From Paenibacillus jilunlii (lineage in GTDB: Bacteria; Bacillota; Bacilli; Paenibacillales; Paenibacillaceae), in assembly GCF_900102965.1 (NCBI RefSeq), contig NZ_FNGM01000004.1:217686-281685 (forward strand): a DNA stretch of 64,000 bases. Direction: 5' to 3'. Positions 8,343 through 17,234 of this stretch are shown in pieces. Made by a program: the position numbers and the translations under genes. The notes beneath the pieces are model-generated. The model ran no database searches and was not told where the DNA came from. It was given only the letters and a program-made list of their open reading frames with translations. Each line of letters starts with the position of its first letter. Positions within the stretch are counted from its first letter, which is position 1.

Positions 8343-9169
8343 TGCGCGTCCAAAGACAGCTTGGCTCAGCAGCAAAATTCGTTGTATTGGCTATACTGCT
8401 GGTTTTATTTCTCGTTCCCTTTTTATTGCTGATGCTAAACTCCCTGAAAGAAAACGCGATGATTACTTCTAATCCGCTGGCCCTGCCTACCAGCTTTAAA
8501 TTCGCCAATTACAGCTATGCCTTTGAGCAGATGAACTATGTAGACGCGTTCACCAATACCATTATCATCACGGCCTTCAGCGTCATTCTGATCGGGATTT
8601 GCGGCGCCATGACCGCCCACTATTTTGTGCGCAATCCCAGCAGGCTGAACCAGAATACATTTCTGTTTATGGTAGCGTCCATGATTATTCCGTTCCAGGC
8701 GATAATGATTCCTTTGGTGAAAATTTACGGCTCTCTCGACATGCTGAACAGCAAGACCTCCCTGATCTTCATGTACCTGGGGTTCGGCAGCTCACTGGCC
8801 GTCTTTATCTATCACGGTTTTATTAAAAGCATTCCTAAGGAATTGGAAGAGGCTGCGATGATTGACGGTTGCTCCAGAATAAGAATGTTCTTTCAAATTG
8901 TATTTCCGGTACTGGTACCGACGACGGTGACCATCGGGATTCTAAATGTATTATGGATCTGGAACGACTTCCTGCTGCCATCGCTGGTCCTGGTTGAGGC
9001 TGGACAACGCACTCTGCCTCTGTCCACTTATTCCTTTTACGGCACTTACACGGTCGATTACGGTCCTCTGATGGCGAGCCTGATGTTGACCATTCTGCCG
9101 GTAGTCATTGTGTATTTGTTCGCTCAAAAATACATTATCCAGGGGGTTATGCAGGGTTCGGTGAAGTAG
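8342..9169 (+). CDS. Sugar ABC transporter permease 2 (MalG type)
   Basis: Second membrane subunit, 275 residues. The first helix (about 10-30) is followed by five more, and the coupling loop is EEAAMIDGCSRIRMFFQIVF. It overlaps permease 1 by a single base, so the two are translationally coupled. A 97-base gap then separates it from the fructokinase; it contains a weak stem (CCCGT 9192-9196 with ACGGG 9217-9221) that could mark RNA processing between the transporter and enzyme parts of the transcript. Confidence 0.9.
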   Translation: MRVQRQLGSAAKFVVLAILLVLFLVPFLLLMLNSLKENAMITSNPLALPTSFKFANYSYAFEQMNYVDAFTNTIIITAFSVILIGICGAMTAHYFVRNPSRLNQNTFLFMVASMIIPFQAIMIPLVKIYGSLDMLNSKTSLIFMYLGFGSSLAVFIYHGFIKSIPKELEEAAMIDGCSRIRMFFQIVFPVLVPTTVTIGILNVLWIWNDFLLPSLVLVEAGQRTLPLSTYSFYGTYTVDYGPLMASLMLTILPVVIVYLFAQKYIIQGVMQGSVK

Positions 9170-9266
9170 CTTTTGTGAATAAAAGCATCGGCCCGTCTGA
9201 GAGAAAGCAGAGCTATACGGGAGATGAACAATTGATATATTGGATAGCAGTAGGAGGGAGAACATA

Positions 9267-10226
9267 ATGTTCAAGTTAGATGAGAGAATCAAGCTGCCGG
9301 CCGATAGAGAGTATGATGTGCTGACAGCGGGAGAGATGCTGGTAGATTTTATATCGGAGGAGGATCATACTACTGCAGGGCCAGGGACTTATCATCCTTT
9401 TTTCGGAGGGGCGCCTTCCAATATCGCAATGAATATCAGCCGCCTGGGCATCCGTCCTATAGTGGCTTCGGCAGTCGGTAATGACCGGCTGGGTTTTTTT
9501 TTGGTTGAATCATTGAAAAAGGCTGGAATTGATACCGGGTGTGTGCAAATTGTACAGGATTCCACCAGTCTGGTGCTTATCGCGAAAAGCACGTCCACCC
9601 CTGTCCCGATCTTTTACCGGGCTGCGGATTACCAATTGGCCTATACGCCGGAACTGGAGCAGGCAGTGCAGAAGGCCGGGTTCGTGCATTTCTCCTGCTG
9701 GCCGATCTCAATGGAGCCGTCGCGGCAGACCATTCACCGGGTGATTGAGGCGGCGAAGCGGCACGGCATTCCGGTATGCTTTGACCCGAACTACCATCCC
9801 CAGATCTGGCGGAAGGGCGAGGATGGCACGGACTATGTCAAGAAGATCATCGGCCAGGCGGATATCGTGAAGCCTTCGGAAGACGACGCGGAGCGGCTGT
9901 TCGGCCGCGATACCCCCGAGAACCAGGTGCAAAAATACATCGCGCTCGGCGCAGGTCTCGTCATTATGACACTCGGCAAGGACGGCGCTATTGTCTCGAA
10001 TGGACAGGAGACGGCCCGGTTTGAGACGCTGGCGCATGAGGTGGTCGATACGACGGGAGCGGGCGACGCTTTCTGGTCGGGGTTCTACACGGCGCTTGTC
10101 AGAGGCGCAACGATCCGTAAGGCGCTCCGCTCAGGTTTTGCCGTAAGCGCATTTAAGCTGAAATATACCGGTGCCGTGGTTCCGCTGCCGGATTTAAATA
10201 TAATACAAGCCGAATACGGATGTTAG
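9267..10226 (+). CDS. PfkB-family fructokinase
   Basis: Phosphorylates fructose to fructose 6-phosphate with ATP in the cytosol; 319 residues. GGGGAPSNIAMN-like sugar-binding segment FGGAPSNIAMNISRLG (near 46-61) and the C-terminal PfkB signature DTTGAGDAFWSGF, with the catalytic Asp in GAGD, are clear. The ATG at 9267 is chosen because AGGAGGG precedes it; an upstream in-frame start at 9240 has none. Its place beside sucrose phosphorylase fits: it would use the fructose that enzyme releases. Other PfkB sugars such as 2-keto-3-deoxygluconate cannot be excluded by sequence alone. Confidence 0.85.
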   Translation: MFKLDERIKLPADREYDVLTAGEMLVDFISEEDHTTAGPGTYHPFFGGAPSNIAMNISRLGIRPIVASAVGNDRLGFFLVESLKKAGIDTGCVQIVQDSTSLVLIAKSTSTPVPIFYRAADYQLAYTPELEQAVQKAGFVHFSCWPISMEPSRQTIHRVIEAAKRHGIPVCFDPNYHPQIWRKGEDGTDYVKKIIGQADIVKPSEDDAERLFGRDTPENQVQKYIALGAGLVIMTLGKDGAIVSNGQETARFETLAHEVVDTTGAGDAFWSGFYTALVRGATIRKALRSGFAVSAFKLKYTGAVVPLPDLNIIQAEYGC

Positions 10227-10239
10227 GGGAGAGAAGACG

Positions 10240-11706
10240 ATGGTTAAAAATCAAGTGCAATTAATTACGTACCCAGACTCGCTTGGCGGAGATTTGAAGT
10301 CGCTCCGTCATGTGTTGGAGACGTATTTCCCGGATGTGTTCAAGGGCGGGGTGCATATTCTGCCTCCATTCCCTTCATCGGGGGACCGCGGTTTTGCACC
10401 GCTGACCTATCTGGAGATCGAGCCTTCCTTTGGGGATTGGGCGGACATCCGGGCAATCGGGGAGCGGCACGATGTGCTGGTGGACCTGATGGTCAATCAT
10501 ATCTCCCGCCAGTCCCCTTACTTTCAGGACTTTCTGCAGCACGGGCGGCAGTCCCGCTACGCCGATCTGTTCCTTACGCTGGATAAAATCTGGGCGGACG
10601 GGCAACCGGTACAGGCGGACATCGATAAAATGTTCCTGCGCCGCAGTAAGCCCTACTCCACGTTCACCATTGAGGACACACAGGAAGAGCTTCAGGTGTG
10701 GACGACCTTCGGCAAAAGCGATCCGTCCGAGCAGATTGATCTGGATATCCGCTCGGAGAAGGTCAAACAGCTGTTCATACAATTCTTCACCTGCTTCAAG
10801 GAGAACAATATCAAGATCGTCCGGCTGGATGCGGTAGGTTATGTGATCAAAAAGCTGGGCACCAGCTGCTTTTTCGTCGAGCCGGAGATTTATGGCTTTC
10901 TGGACTGGATCAAGGAGCTGGCCGATTCCCTCGATATCGAACTGCTGCCCGAAGTGCATTCGCACTATTCGATTCAATACAAGCTGGCGGAGCACGGCTG
11001 CTGGATTTACGATTTCATCCTGCCGTACCGGATTCTCGATACGCTGCTGAACAAGGACAGCCATGAGCTTAAGGAGTACTTGCGCACCCGTCCGGCCAAG
11101 CAGTTCACCATGCTCGACTGTCATGACGGCGTCCCGGTCAAGCCTGACCTGGACGATCTGATCGACACGAAGGATGCCCGTAAGATCGTTGATACCTGTG
11201 TTGAAAGAGGAGCCAACCTGAGCCTTATCGTATCCGAAGACCACAAGGCGCCCGACGGGTTCGACGTCCATCAAATCCGCTGCTCCTATTACTCGGTGCT
11301 GGGCTGTGATGACGATGCGTATTTGGCGGCGCGGGCGATTCAGTTTTTTGCTCCGGGCATTCCGCAGGTGTATTATGTCGGGCTGCTGGCTGGTGAAAAT
11401 GATCTGGAGCGGGTGCGGGAAACCGGCGAGGGACGCGAAATCAACCGCCGCAACTATACGCTCCCGGAAATCGGGCAATCGCTGGAGAAGGAAGTTGTAC
11501 AGCGTCTGCTCAAGCTGATCCGGTTCAGAAATGAATATGAGGCGTTTAACGGCGATTTTACAGTAGAGGAAGCTGCAGCGGATGAAATCAGACTGTCCTG
11601 GACGAAGGGCGAATTCCGCTGCACGCTGTACATTAACCTTGATACGATGCGCTCTGAGATTGAATATACGGACGGGGAGGGCGTGCTGGCGCAGCTTGAG
11701 GTGTAG
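10240..11706 (+). CDS. gtfA: Sucrose phosphorylase, GH13 subfamily 18
   Basis: Converts sucrose and phosphate to glucose 1-phosphate and fructose in the cytosol, saving one ATP against hydrolysis. 488 residues, matching the family. Catalytic residues are visible by comparison with the Bifidobacterium enzyme: nucleophile Asp197 in RLDAVGY, acid/base Glu238 in LLPEVHSHY, and transition-state Asp296 in DCHDG. N-terminal LITYPDSLGG and PPFPSSGDRGFAPL are typical. Related GH13_18 enzymes use sucrose 6'-phosphate, glucosylglycerol or glucosylglycerate. The adjacent fructokinase and non-phosphorylating ABC importer favour free sucrose. It lies 13 bases after the fructokinase gene. Confidence 0.88.
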   Translation: MVKNQVQLITYPDSLGGDLKSLRHVLETYFPDVFKGGVHILPPFPSSGDRGFAPLTYLEIEPSFGDWADIRAIGERHDVLVDLMVNHISRQSPYFQDFLQHGRQSRYADLFLTLDKIWADGQPVQADIDKMFLRRSKPYSTFTIEDTQEELQVWTTFGKSDPSEQIDLDIRSEKVKQLFIQFFTCFKENNIKIVRLDAVGYVIKKLGTSCFFVEPEIYGFLDWIKELADSLDIELLPEVHSHYSIQYKLAEHGCWIYDFILPYRILDTLLNKDSHELKEYLRTRPAKQFTMLDCHDGVPVKPDLDDLIDTKDARKIVDTCVERGANLSLIVSEDHKAPDGFDVHQIRCSYYSVLGCDDDAYLAARAIQFFAPGIPQVYYVGLLAGENDLERVRETGEGREINRRNYTLPEIGQSLEKEVVQRLLKLIRFRNEYEAFNGDFTVEEAAADEIRLSWTKGEFRCTLYINLDTMRSEIEYTDGEGVLAQLEV

Positions 11707-11824
11707 AGCTGTTGCTTCCAGGAGGCACAGGATGGTGTTAGCGATTCGTTGGTCAGCCAATCTTTTCCCTATAAGCGCCAGATAAATTATAATAGAGAGA
11801 CGAGCTTTGGGAAGGAGCAATGCA

Positions 11825-12799
11825 ATGGCTACGATCAACGATGTGGCGGAAAAAGCCGGTGTGTCCGTGACCACCGTTTCAAGAGTGTTAAACAACCGGG
11901 GGTATATCAGCGAGAAGACCCGGCAGAAGGTATATCAAGTCATGGACGAGCTGAATTACCAGCCGAATGAGCTGGCCCGTTCGCTGCTGCGCAAGCACTC
12001 CAATGTACTCGGGCTGATTATCCCGAGCGTAGAGCATCCGTTTTTCGGCGAGCTGGCGAATGCAATCGAATCTGTTGCTTATCAGCACGGCTTCAAGCTC
12101 CTGCTGTGCAATTCGCAGCTCGACTCCGCCAAGGAGCGGGAATACGTTGATATGATGCGGCGCAACCGGGTGGATGGGATGATTCTCGGCAGCCATACGC
12201 TGGAGATCGGCGATTATACTAATTTGAATTATCCGCTGGTCACCATCGACCGCAGGATAGGTGATATTCCGTTTGTCGCTTCGGACAATGAAAACGGCGG
12301 GGCTCTGGCGGCCCGTCTGCTGATCGCTAAGGGCTGCCGCAAGATCGGCCATCTGTCCGGCAACATGAAGCTGGATATGCTGTCCAATCTCCGTACGACC
12401 GGCTTTGAGCGTGAGGCGAGACAGGAAGGCGTCGAATTTGTCACCTACCAGACCGAGTTGGATGTCTTCGACGAGCAGATTTACAATGAAATTATCCGGA
12501 AAATGTTCACTGAGCACCCCGACATCGACGGCGTGTTCGCGACAAGCGATCTGATGGCGCTGTTCGTGATGAAGTGGTGCCGCACGTTCGGGAAGGAGGT
12601 CCCCCGCGACGTGCGGATCATCGGCTATGATGATATCGGCGCCGCCTCATGGTACATGCCCGGCTTAAGCACGATCAGACAGCCGATCAAGGATATGGCC
12701 CGGCGGGCCGTTGAACTGCTGCTGGAGCAGATGGATGACAAGCCGGTAGAGCGGGAGACCGTTCTGCCGGTGGAGCTGGTCGAACGGGAAAGCACCTGA
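11825..12799 (+). CDS. LacI-family transcriptional regulator of the sucrose operon
   Basis: 324 residues. The N-terminal LacI helix-turn-helix is ATINDVAEKAGVSVTTVSRV (residues 2-21), followed by the hinge (PNELARSLLRKHSNVLGLI) and a periplasmic-binding-type sensor domain to the end. ATG at 11825 follows GGAAGGAG by seven bases; the in-frame TTG at 11807 does not. A TATAAT at 11788-11793 with a poor -35 suggests it may have a promoter of its own as well as read-through. It probably represses the operon by binding the palindromes around 5946-6032; that is inferred from position. Confidence 0.88.
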   Translation: MATINDVAEKAGVSVTTVSRVLNNRGYISEKTRQKVYQVMDELNYQPNELARSLLRKHSNVLGLIIPSVEHPFFGELANAIESVAYQHGFKLLLCNSQLDSAKEREYVDMMRRNRVDGMILGSHTLEIGDYTNLNYPLVTIDRRIGDIPFVASDNENGGALAARLLIAKGCRKIGHLSGNMKLDMLSNLRTTGFEREARQEGVEFVTYQTELDVFDEQIYNEIIRKMFTEHPDIDGVFATSDLMALFVMKWCRTFGKEVPRDVRIIGYDDIGAASWYMPGLSTIRQPIKDMARRAVELLLEQMDDKPVERETVLPVELVEREST

Positions 12800-12843
12800 C
12801 TGCAGCAGGAACGCCTCTAAGCCGTGCACAATCATTGGACAAG

Positions 12844-12882
12844 ACAAAAAGCCCCTGCTGTCCGAAGCAGGCGGCTTTTTGT
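12844..12882. terminator. Bidirectional intrinsic terminator
   Basis: ACAAAAAGCC and GGCTTTTTGT flank an inner CCTGC/GCAGG stem. It carries A-rich and T-rich ends, so it can stop the LacI gene from the left and the exonuclease gene from the right. Confidence 0.85.
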
Positions 12883-12920
12883 GCGGGATGACAGTTTTCA
12901 AGTCTGATTGTGCAGCATAC

Positions 12921-12956
12921 AGAGCCCCTGATCCGCTGGAATGGATCAGGGGCTCT
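12921..12956. repeat. Perfect 14-bp inverted repeat after the exonuclease gene
   Basis: AGAGCCCCTGATCC at 12921-12934 pairs with GGATCAGGGGCTCT at 12943-12956 around an 8-base loop. It sits just downstream of the minus-strand exonuclease stop. No T-run follows on either strand, so it is more likely an mRNA 3'-end stabiliser than a terminator by itself. Confidence 0.6.
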
Positions 12957-12961
12957 GGTGT

Positions 12962-13666
12962 TCAGAAAAAATTGCTCCAGGTAGAGCCGCCGCTGGAGGC
13001 TCCTTGGCGTGGAGATACGGAAGATGGCGGCAGACTTTTTTGGCCGGAGGTTTTTGGAGCCGCTGGCTTCCTGGCTTTTTTCTTAGGCGGGGACTTAAAT
13101 GGCGTGTAGCCGCCCGCATACATCGTTCCGGCCTTATAGCCCTGGCTGCCGGCCAGCAGAAGGGGATCGGTATGCTGCTCCCGTTCCATCAGCTTCAGCA
13201 GTATCGCTGCCGCTGCTCTGGCGTCATCCAGCGCATCGTGATGCTTCAGGCTGATCCCGAAATGCTGTGACACCACATTCAGTTTGTGGGAGGGCAGCTC
13301 CTGCAGCATTTTTTTGCCGAGCAGATAGGTACACATGTACTGGAACTCAGGATAGCTATAAGTGGTCCGGTCCAGGCAATAGCGCAGGACACTCATATCA
13401 AAGGCAGCATTATGCGCGATGACCACCTCGCCATGCAGCAGCGGTTCCAGCGTGGGCCATAGCTCATCAAACGTCGGTTTTCCCTCTACCATTGAAGGAG
13501 TGATGCCGTGAATTGCTATATTCATGCCGTCGAACCGCTGCTGCGGATCAATCAGCCACACATGCTCGGCGCTCACTACGCCCTCCCTCACTTGAACAAG
13601 CCCCAAAGCGCAGGCGCTTGAGCGGCTGGAGTTGGCCGTTTCAAAGTCTATCGCAGTAAAATTCAT
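12962..13666 (-). CDS. DnaQ-like 3'-5' exonuclease (DEDDh)
   Basis: 234 residues. Catalytic residues of the DEDDh exonuclease fold are all visible: Asp7 and Glu9 (DFET), Asp90 (HNAAFD), His143 and Asp148 (HDALDDA). The nuclease domain ends near 165. The remaining ~70 residues are a basic, proline/serine-rich tail (SPPKKKARKPAAPKTS) that may bind nucleic acid. It resembles stand-alone exonucleases related to the PolC proofreading domain. It is convergent with the sucrose operon and no partner gene is adjacent. Role in DNA repair is inferred. Confidence 0.85.
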   Translation of the reverse strand: MNFTAIDFETANSSRSSACALGLVQVREGVVSAEHVWLIDPQQRFDGMNIAIHGITPSMVEGKPTFDELWPTLEPLLHGEVVIAHNAAFDMSVLRYCLDRTTYSYPEFQYMCTYLLGKKMLQELPSHKLNVVSQHFGISLKHHDALDDARAAAAILLKLMEREQHTDPLLLAGSQGYKAGTMYAGGYTPFKSPPKKKARKPAAPKTSGQKSLPPSSVSPRQGASSGGSTWSNFF

Positions 13667-14327
13667 AGGTAAAGCCCCTTATTCATCATATAAGATTTAT
13701 ATTAAAGGAGCGGAGCGGCAAATACAAACTGCTGAATTTACAATGACTAGTACAATATCTCAAAAGTTCCTCCCCGTTTCTCCAAGAGGAGAAAACAAAG
13801 CCAAACGGCTGATACCGCAGAGGATCGAGTTCTTCCAGCCTCCCCTGAAAAGAGGGGGCTTCCCCTAATGGACACTGATGCCGTTATCTGCTTGAAATCG
13901 ATCTTTGTCGGGTGCTTACGGACCCAGATGACCCTATTTCACGCAAATCCACTTTTATGCTCCGGGAAATGCCAGCTTAGCGATCCGTCAACCTAGCCTG
14001 GCACACCAAAGTTACCGTGCAAACCTACACACTCGGCATGGCGGACCAATACGGAAAGTGGGGGGCGACACCGTATCGTGGTACCATGAGCGAAATGGTT
14101 GACTTGCTTTGTTCGCAAATTGGTTTCATCTTAGCGCCCAGATCATTCTGATCACTCCGTCAAGGTAGGAACTTCTGGGATGATCTACTAGTGAATATAG
14201 TATGATTTATATTATTGTTAAAAATATCTAAATATACTATGTATTAGAGGTCGGGCTTCAAGCGCCGTATCCATACTGTGAGTCATGGAGAAGGCAATGA
14301 ATTTGGCATATTAATCAGGAGGATCTT
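13667..14327. other. Intergenic region with gene debris, left border of the AT-rich MFS gene
   Basis: No intact gene is supported in these 661 bases. A decayed reading frame occupies about 13879-14151 (listed separately). From about 14190 the sequence turns AT-rich and contains an inverted pair, ATAGTAT (near 14198) and ATACTAT (near 14235). GGAGG at 14320-14324 precedes the MFS start. The composition change marks the likely left edge of an acquired segment. Confidence 0.45.
13879..14151 (+). pseudogene. Decayed reading frame, one in-frame stop
   Basis: One plus-strand frame is open from 13879 to 14151 except for a TAG at 13978-13980. The part after the stop reads ...WHTKVTVQTYTLGMADQYGKW and then GATPYRGTMSEMVDLL, which looks like real protein rather than a chance frame. 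There is no clear start. I do not recognise the family. Gene debris beside a probably acquired gene is the simplest reading; it may also be chance. Confidence 0.3.
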
Positions 14328-15524
14328 ATGATTTCAAATAAACCAACATCTAAACCAATATCAAAAAACACCGTATGTATGTTTTTGACTTATTTTTTTT
14401 CATCTTTAGGGGCTTATATTTTTGATATAGGAATAATAGTAGAATTATATAAAATCTCAGGTTCCACCATAGCAGTCGGTGGTTTTTTTATTGTGCAGTT
14501 TATTCCTTCCCTTATTTTAACACCTATAGCAGGTGCGCTAATAGATCGTCTAAATCAGAAATATATTTTATTATTTGTGAATATTTTAAGAGGTGCTGCA
14601 GTTGCTCTTCTACTAGTGTATTTCTCCATCGAAACAATATATATTACTGCAGTTATACTTGGTATTTGTGATGAAATCAGCTCATCTACCATTAGCTCAA
14701 TAATACCTCAGACTACACCTTCAGAGGATATTTCAAAAATTAATTCAGTTCTGTCAACTACGGATTCGGTGAATATGATATTTGGACCAGCAATAGCGGG
14801 TCTATTGATAACATTAGCTGGCATTTATGGGAGTATTTCAGCTGTTATCTTTACCTTTATTCTCGCTGGGTTAATGATTTTATTTATTGAGTACAAGTAT
14901 GGGAAAGCAGTAAATGAAAAATCAAAACATTTTATTACGGAGATTAAAGAAGGTTTGGAAATTGTAACAAAAAGCAAGCTTGTTAAAAAAATAATTTTAA
15001 TTTGGGGATTTTTATTAATTGGTATCGGGGCGACGGGATCACTTATTGTTATTATGTTAAGTGATTATATGCACTTACCTACAGAAAGTTATGGTTGGAT
15101 TATGACTGCGGAAGGTATTGGCTTAGTAATTGGGTCTGTTTTAATAATACGTAAGAAAAAACCGTATCACCATTATGATCTTATAGTGGTTGGAATGATT
15201 TTATTAGGAGTATCATTAATGATAACATCGTTCGCTGATAACCTTTTTGTTGTGTCAGGCGCATATTTATTAGTTGGCCTTGGAGCGGCATCTGCGCCGA
15301 ATGGAATTCGTACGACGTTACAGACAGAACTTCCAGTAGAAATATTAGGACGGGTCTTTACTACAACAAGATTTATTATTAATACATTACGTACTCTTTC
15401 TATTGCTATTGCTAGCATCTTGTCTAAGTTTATGAGCTTAAGAATTATCTTTTTTATTGCAGCCTGTTTTATTATCTATGGTGCTTTCTCATCAAGAGGT
15501 TTAAAACGTATTGAAAGAGTCTGA
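14328..15524 (+). CDS. MFS efflux transporter (MefA/MFS_3 type), AT-rich
   Basis: 398 residues with about twelve hydrophobic helices and the MFS loop between helices 2 and 3 (GALIDRLNQKY). It resembles macrolide-efflux-like and other MFS_3 proteins, which export drugs or small molecules by proton antiport; the substrate is unknown. AGGAGGATCTT precedes the ATG. The gene is far richer in A+T than its neighbours, full of AAA, ATA and TTA codons, which points to recent transfer from a low-GC donor. Its last 49 bases overlap the 3' end of the opposite-strand GNAT gene. Confidence 0.82.
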   Translation: MISNKPTSKPISKNTVCMFLTYFFSSLGAYIFDIGIIVELYKISGSTIAVGGFFIVQFIPSLILTPIAGALIDRLNQKYILLFVNILRGAAVALLLVYFSIETIYITAVILGICDEISSSTISSIIPQTTPSEDISKINSVLSTTDSVNMIFGPAIAGLLITLAGIYGSISAVIFTFILAGLMILFIEYKYGKAVNEKSKHFITEIKEGLEIVTKSKLVKKIILIWGFLLIGIGATGSLIVIMLSDYMHLPTESYGWIMTAEGIGLVIGSVLIIRKKKPYHHYDLIVVGMILLGVSLMITSFADNLFVVSGAYLLVGLGAASAPNGIRTTLQTELPVEILGRVFTTTRFIINTLRTLSIAIASILSKFMSLRIIFFIAACFIIYGAFSSRGLKRIERV

Positions 15525-16060
15525 AGGGCATGCGGAACGGCGAATGCTCCCAGATCAAGGCAGTAGCCCTTAACCAGGGTATTCCCGTTCATAATATCTG
15601 TCTCATAAGCCCGCTTGAAGCCTAGTCTCTCATATAGCTTAATTGCGGAAGCCATCATATCGGAGGTGTGGAGGTTCAGGGTGGCGGCTCCCAGCGCGAT
15701 GGCTCTTCTGGCGGCTTCACGGATCAGCAGTACTGCGATGCCGCGGCCCCGGACACTTGGAGAGACCCCCAGCAGGCGGATAATTGGAGAATGAATGCCC
15801 AGCTCCGGTCTCCCGTACGCTTCTTCGGAGGACAGGAAGAGCAGCACGCTGCCGACAATCCGGTTGTCGATTTCAGCGACGATCCGCGCATAGGGGGCAG
15901 TTCCGTGCACGGAATCAAGAATGGAACGGCGGTACTCCGCCCAGAACGGTTCAGGCAGCTCAGCAGCATACTGGCCATACGCCTCCAGCAGTACTGCGGC
16001 AACAGCATCCCGGTCTGAATCCGCTGCGTTGCGGATAAGGATTTCTTTGGAGTTGGACAT
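15476..16060 (-). CDS. GNAT-family N-acetyltransferase with altered C-terminus
   Basis: About 194 residues. The acetyl-CoA binding segment is GVSPSVRGRGIAVLLIREAA (motif A, R-G-R-G-I-A) followed by LGAATLNLHTSDMMASAIKLYERLGF. The start at 16060 has AGGAGG upstream; the earlier in-frame start does not. Substrate unknown. The last ~16 codons lie inside the 3' end of the AT-rich MFS gene, so the original C-terminus was probably replaced when that gene arrived. The catalytic core is intact. Confidence 0.8.
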   Translation of the reverse strand: MSNSKEILIRNAADSDRDAVAAVLLEAYGQYAAELPEPFWAEYRRSILDSVHGTAPYARIVAEIDNRIVGSVLLFLSSEEAYGRPELGIHSPIIRLLGVSPSVRGRGIAVLLIREAARRAIALGAATLNLHTSDMMASAIKLYERLGFKRAYETDIMNGNTLVKGYCLDLGAFAVPHALQTLSIRFKPLDEKAP

Positions 16061-16219
16061 CTTGCGCCTCCTGTGAATCAAAATGAATGAGGCTAATTAT
16101 AAACGACAAATCCGATGAATATAAGTGGAATTTAATAATTCCGATAAATGGATAGAAAAGTTCTATCTACATTTGTGACTTTTTATATGGTTTCTCTGAA
16201 TAATAACAGGGAAATTCAG

Positions 16220-16267
16220 TTGACAAAAAAAGGGGCTGTGACTAAGATATAAACAAAATCTATAGGG
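16220..16267 (+). promoter_or_regulatory. Promoter and possible LysR-type site before the regulator gene
   Basis: TTGACA at 16220-16225 and TAAGAT at 16243-16248 are 17 bases apart. TCTATAGGG at 16259-16267 recurs exactly at 17307-17315, just before the first operon gene, so it may be part of the regulator's binding site. Confidence 0.4.
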
Positions 16268-16340
16268 TAGTTTGCTTGTAATTCATTGTTAATTGATCGG
16301 AATTATATAGTTTATTAAATAGGGATGAGGGGGGCTACTA

Positions 16341-17234
16341 TTGAACATTGAAAATATCGAAGCGTTCGTCTATATCAACCACTACGGGAGCTTCAATAAG
16401 GCAGCGGATGTTCTGTATATTTCCCAGCCTACAGTTACTGCCCGCATACAGTCGCTTGAACGCGAGCTGGATTGCAGAGTCTTCGACCGGGTGGGGAAGC
16501 AGATTAATCTCACGGATAAAGGCAGGCAGTTCCTGCCCTATGCCCAGCAAATTCTTCAGGTATACCAATCCGGCAAACATCAGATTCAATCCAAAGGGCT
16601 GGTCCCGGATGAGCTGCGAATCGGCAGCACCATATCTGTCTCTAATTATCTGATGCCGCAGCTTCTGGTTCATCTGAAGGGTGCGTATCCGAATCTGAAT
16701 ATTAAACTGACAACGGCCCCTACGGAGGTGTTGATTGATAAGCTGAAAGCGAAGGATATCGATCTGGCCTTCATCCGCAAGGTGGTCAATCCGGCGATCC
16801 AGGCTTATCCATTCTGTGAGGACCCGATTTCTCTATATGTGTATGAAGGGCACCCACTGGCCCAGGCTAGGCGTGCTTCAATCCGGGATATCCGCAAGGA
16901 GACGCTCGTGTTTTTTGAATGCGGCTCTTTGGACTGGCTGCGGCTGCACCGGGTATTCGAGAGCATGGAGCAGCCGCCGGATATTGTATACCAGGTGGAT
17001 AATCTGGAGACGGCCAAAAAGCTGGTGCTGCGAAAGGCGGGCATTGCTTTTCTCCCAGCCTTGAGTGTGCAGGAGGAGGTTGCGGCCGGAACATTGACCC
17101 GGGTAGAGATTGCCGAGACGGAAGGGATCTCGCTGCGGACCAGCCTGATTTCCCTGAATGGAGAGTATGCCGGCTTTATCCAAACGCTGCTGGAGCTGGG
17201 AGCGGGCAGTCAGCTGAATCGACTTATTGTATAG
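16341..17234 (+). CDS. ascR: LysR-family regulator of the cysteine-salvage operon (AscR/YtlI-like)
   Basis: 297 residues. The N-terminal winged helix is standard LysR (GSFNKAADVLYISQPTVTAR, near 14-33, with QSLERELDCRVFDR following); the rest is a LysR effector domain. TTG start at 16341 with GAGGGGGG eight bases upstream. It lies directly before genes that reproduce the Bacillus ytmI operon, whose activator is the LysR protein YtlI (AscR). By analogy it would switch the operon on when sulfate or cysteine is short; the effector is not shown by the sequence. A TCTATAGGG element is shared by its own leader and the operon leader. Confidence 0.82.
   Translation: MNIENIEAFVYINHYGSFNKAADVLYISQPTVTARIQSLERELDCRVFDRVGKQINLTDKGRQFLPYAQQILQVYQSGKHQIQSKGLVPDELRIGSTISVSNYLMPQLLVHLKGAYPNLNIKLTTAPTEVLIDKLKAKDIDLAFIRKVVNPAIQAYPFCEDPISLYVYEGHPLAQARRASIRDIRKETLVFFECGSLDWLRLHRVFESMEQPPDIVYQVDNLETAKKLVLRKAGIAFLPALSVQEEVAAGTLTRVEIAETEGISLRTSLISLNGEYAGFIQTLLELGAGSQLNRLIV

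Noticed and set aside
9181..9230. Possible TPP-like riboswitch (CTGAGAG in a CCCGT/ACGGG stem)
   Set aside because: The second thi-box part is absent and the downstream gene is a fructokinase.
10375..11895. 506-residue minus-strand frame opposite sucrose phosphorylase
   Set aside because: The catalytic residues and length of the plus-strand gene are definite; the other frame is a by-product of GC-rich codons.
12921..12956. Terminator for the exonuclease gene
   Set aside because: The stem is perfect, but no T-run follows on either strand; listed as a repeat only.
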